Shown in pieces: positions 63,061-64,000 of a stretch of DNA of 64,000 nt (position 1 is its first letter; each line of letters opens with the position of its first letter). Where the stretch lies: contig JBGAVW010000010.1 of the NCBI GenBank assembly GCA_044227925.1, forward strand, positions 1-64,000, in the 5' to 3' direction. The DNA is from JADJLQ01 sp044227925. Lineage in GTDB: Bacteria > Bacteroidota > Bacteroidia > Chitinophagales > Saprospiraceae. Position numbers and translations under genes: made by a program. The notes beneath the pieces were generated by a model. That model did no database searches, was not told the origin of the DNA, and saw only the letters and a program-made list of their open reading frames with translations.

Positions 63061-63468
63061 TCATTCCCAGTCGACTATAGAGCCGTAATCCAAAAACAAC
63101 TCTTCACCTGGAAGTATGGTGCGTGTTGCTTCAAAAGCTTCCCCTTCATTTATTGAAGTCAGATTGGGTGTATCAGAATGATTTAAATACAGACTTATAT
63201 CCATTTTTTTAAATCCGTCAGCTGGTACAAAATAATGGATATCGTCATATAAGCAAAAATTTTCAATTAAATACCTGGAATTTTCCGGTAAATTACTTAT
63301 CTCTTCGAAGGTAAATTTTATCCATTCTCCCTCTGTTTTTGAAAACATATCTCTGCAACCTTTCGGTATTGTGTTTACTGCAAATACTCCAATTCCATGA
63401 GTACCAGATGGTTTCAATATTACATAGTGGTTGGATGTAATATCAGCAAGTAATTCTTCTTTGGTCAT
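63061..63468 (-). CDS. SET-domain protein (putative lysine methyltransferase)
   Basis: A compact SET domain: SGTHGIGVFAVNTIPKG at the start (SAM-binding), YLNHSDTPNL (the NHS-type motif) and ATRTILPGEELFLDYGS at the end, where the Tyr of DYG is the expected catalytic residue. Bacterial SET proteins methylate lysines on protein targets. The start is ATG at 63468; a TTG 3 bp upstream would only add one residue. 135 residues. It begins 19 nt after the tandem tRNA-Pro genes on the same strand, with no room for a separate promoter. Convergent with the desaturase, 2 bp apart. Confidence 0.9.
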   Translation of the reverse strand: MTKEELLADITSNHYVILKPSGTHGIGVFAVNTIPKGCRDMFSKTEGEWIKFTFEEISNLPENSRYLIENFCLYDDIHYFVPADGFKKMDISLYLNHSDTPNLTSINEGEAFEATRTILPGEELFLDYGSIVDWE

Positions 63469-63487
63469 CAATTATATTGTGAAAATG

Positions 63488-63561
63488 TCGGGATGACTGG
63501 ATTCGAACCAGCGACCTCTTCGTCCCGAACGAAGTACGCTACCGGACTGCGCTACATCCCG
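63488..63561 (-). tRNA. tRNA-Pro (anticodon CGG)
   Basis: Full cloverleaf on the minus strand: acceptor CGGGATG/CATCCCG, D arm with GCGCAGTCCGGTAGCGT, anticodon stem CTTCG/CGAAG with loop TTCGGGA (anticodon CGG), T loop GGTTCGAATCC, discriminator A. CCA is not encoded. 74 nt. Confidence 0.93.
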
Positions 63562-63590
63562 TTTGATATCAGTTAGTTACATCTACTTAG

Positions 63591-63664
63591 TCGGGGTGAC
63601 TGGATTCGAACCAGCGACCACCAGCACCCCATGCTGATACGCTACCGGGCTGCGCTACACCCCG
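63591..63664 (-). tRNA. tRNA-Pro (anticodon GGG)
   Basis: Cloverleaf on the minus strand: acceptor CGGGGTG/CACCCCG, D arm GCGCAGCCCGGTAGCGT, anticodon stem TCAGC/GCTGG (one U-G pair) with loop ATGGGGT (anticodon GGG), T loop GGTTCGAATCC, discriminator A, no encoded CCA. It lies 29 nt upstream of the CGG tRNA and is expected to be cotranscribed with it. Confidence 0.9.
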
Positions 63665-63679
63665 ACTAATTAGAGCATG

Positions 63680-63687
63680 CAAAAATA
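63680..63687 (-). promoter_or_regulatory. Predicted -7 element (TATTTTTG) of the tRNA-Pro pair
   Basis: The minus strand reads TATTTTTG, 15 nt before the 5' end of the first tRNA, a fitting distance. A -33 TTG is not obvious. Confidence 0.45.
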
Positions 63688-63763
63688 AAACAATTTTACG
63701 GGCTAATGGTCGAAAATAAAGTCAGAATATGACAATTGTTTGAATTATATAGTCGGATTTCAA

Positions 63764-63937
63764 TTATTTCCTGTTGGGGAGCAACCTGGTCTTGCCACTT
63801 TCTCCTTTTAACTTTCCTCTTCTATCAAATTTTACAGTATTTGCTTTTTCTGCTGGACAACCACTTCCTACAGCACAGCCATTTGCACCCAAGGCAAGCA
63901 TTAAAATGAAGATAAATATCAGAAATCTGAGATTCAT
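63764..63937 (-). CDS. Small exported protein, 57 residues
   Basis: ATG at 63937 encodes MNLRFLIFIFILMLALGANG, followed by CAVGSGCPAEKAN and a basic tail (DRRGKLKGESGKTRLLPNRK). The first 20 residues form a clear signal peptide and the cysteine at 21 may be a lipidation site, although the ANGC sequence is a weak lipobox. A CxxxxxC pair remains. Very short Bacteroidota proteins of this kind (Cys-rich, basic) are common and uncharacterised. Same strand as, and 99 bp upstream of, the tRNA-Pro pair. Confidence 0.65.
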   Translation of the reverse strand: MNLRFLIFIFILMLALGANGCAVGSGCPAEKANTVKFDRRGKLKGESGKTRLLPNRK

Positions 63938-64000
63938 GATTCACCGAATTGGAAAAATAAATATAAGGAAAGCCTATAAAATAAAAAACCCCACTGACAA

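Noticed and set aside
63951..64000. Possible half terminator (A-run, CCCC) at the right edge
   Set aside because: The partner arm would lie outside the window.
1..64000. CRISPR arrays, insertion sequences, prophage genes, integrases, rRNA operon
   Set aside because: No direct-repeat array, transposase, integrase, phage structural gene or rRNA sequence was seen anywhere in the window.

Overview
The window is about 64 kb of an AT-rich, densely packed bacterial chromosome with no insertion sequence, prophage, CRISPR array or rRNA operon that I could find. The gene content points to the phylum Bacteroidota: a SusC/SusD pair, a type IX secretion (T9SS) C-terminal sorting domain, TamL, lipoproteins of the DUF4296, DUF4293 and DUF6438 families, the recF-DUF721 pairing, and many upstream copies of the Bacteroidota -7 element TAnnTTTG with few Shine-Dalgarno sequences. 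A Saprospiraceae-like member is my best guess. That is inference; no marker gene was compared.

Layout. 1-6.1 kb (plus strand): tail of an rRNA cytosine methyltransferase, the NAD(P)HX repair enzyme Nnr, a sirtuin, leuS and rdgB. 6.1-12.8 kb (minus): class Ia ribonucleotide reductase (nrdB then nrdA), CorA, a flavin/2Fe-2S reductase and rpsT. 13-19.2 kb: sucA, an exported hypothetical protein, a WG-repeat lipoprotein and a SWIM zinc-finger protein. 19.2-23.3 kb (minus): recF, DUF721, SixA-like phosphatase, DUF4296 lipoprotein, and a separate PhoB/PhoR-like two-component pair. 23.5-26.4 kb (plus): yidC, a DUF6438 lipoprotein and a DUF4293 membrane protein. 26.4-34.2 kb: a T9SS cargo protein, an unrecognised helical protein, purU, an MFS sugar porter, and a TetR regulator flanked by two DinB-fold genes.

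34.2-45.5 kb is the main accessory block, a small polysaccharide-utilisation-type locus: susC, susD, a GH3 glycosidase, a secreted tandem DUF1080 protein, a divergent LacI regulator and a sodium/solute symporter. The roughly 310 bp between susC and lacI carries three related 18-bp palindromic sites, and an intrinsic terminator separates susCD from the two hydrolase genes. 45.7-64 kb holds ppc, a UbiA prenyltransferase, a large secreted beta-propeller protein, gatC, an ABC ATPase, trmH/spoU-type methyltransferase, tamL, an EamA transporter, an SMP-30 family protein, an Mpl-like ligase, an aminotransferase, a fatty acid desaturase, a SET-domain protein, two tandem tRNA-Pro genes and a 57-codon exported small protein.

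Most genes are housekeeping and intact. I found no clearly new multi-gene system. The best leads are regulatory: the LacI operator cluster, a TetR operator embedded in two divergent promoters with DinB genes on both sides, an orphan palindrome before the aminotransferase/desaturase pair, a SET-domain gene starting 19 nt after a tRNA, and two small genes (48242-48406 and 63764-63937) easily missed by length cut-offs.
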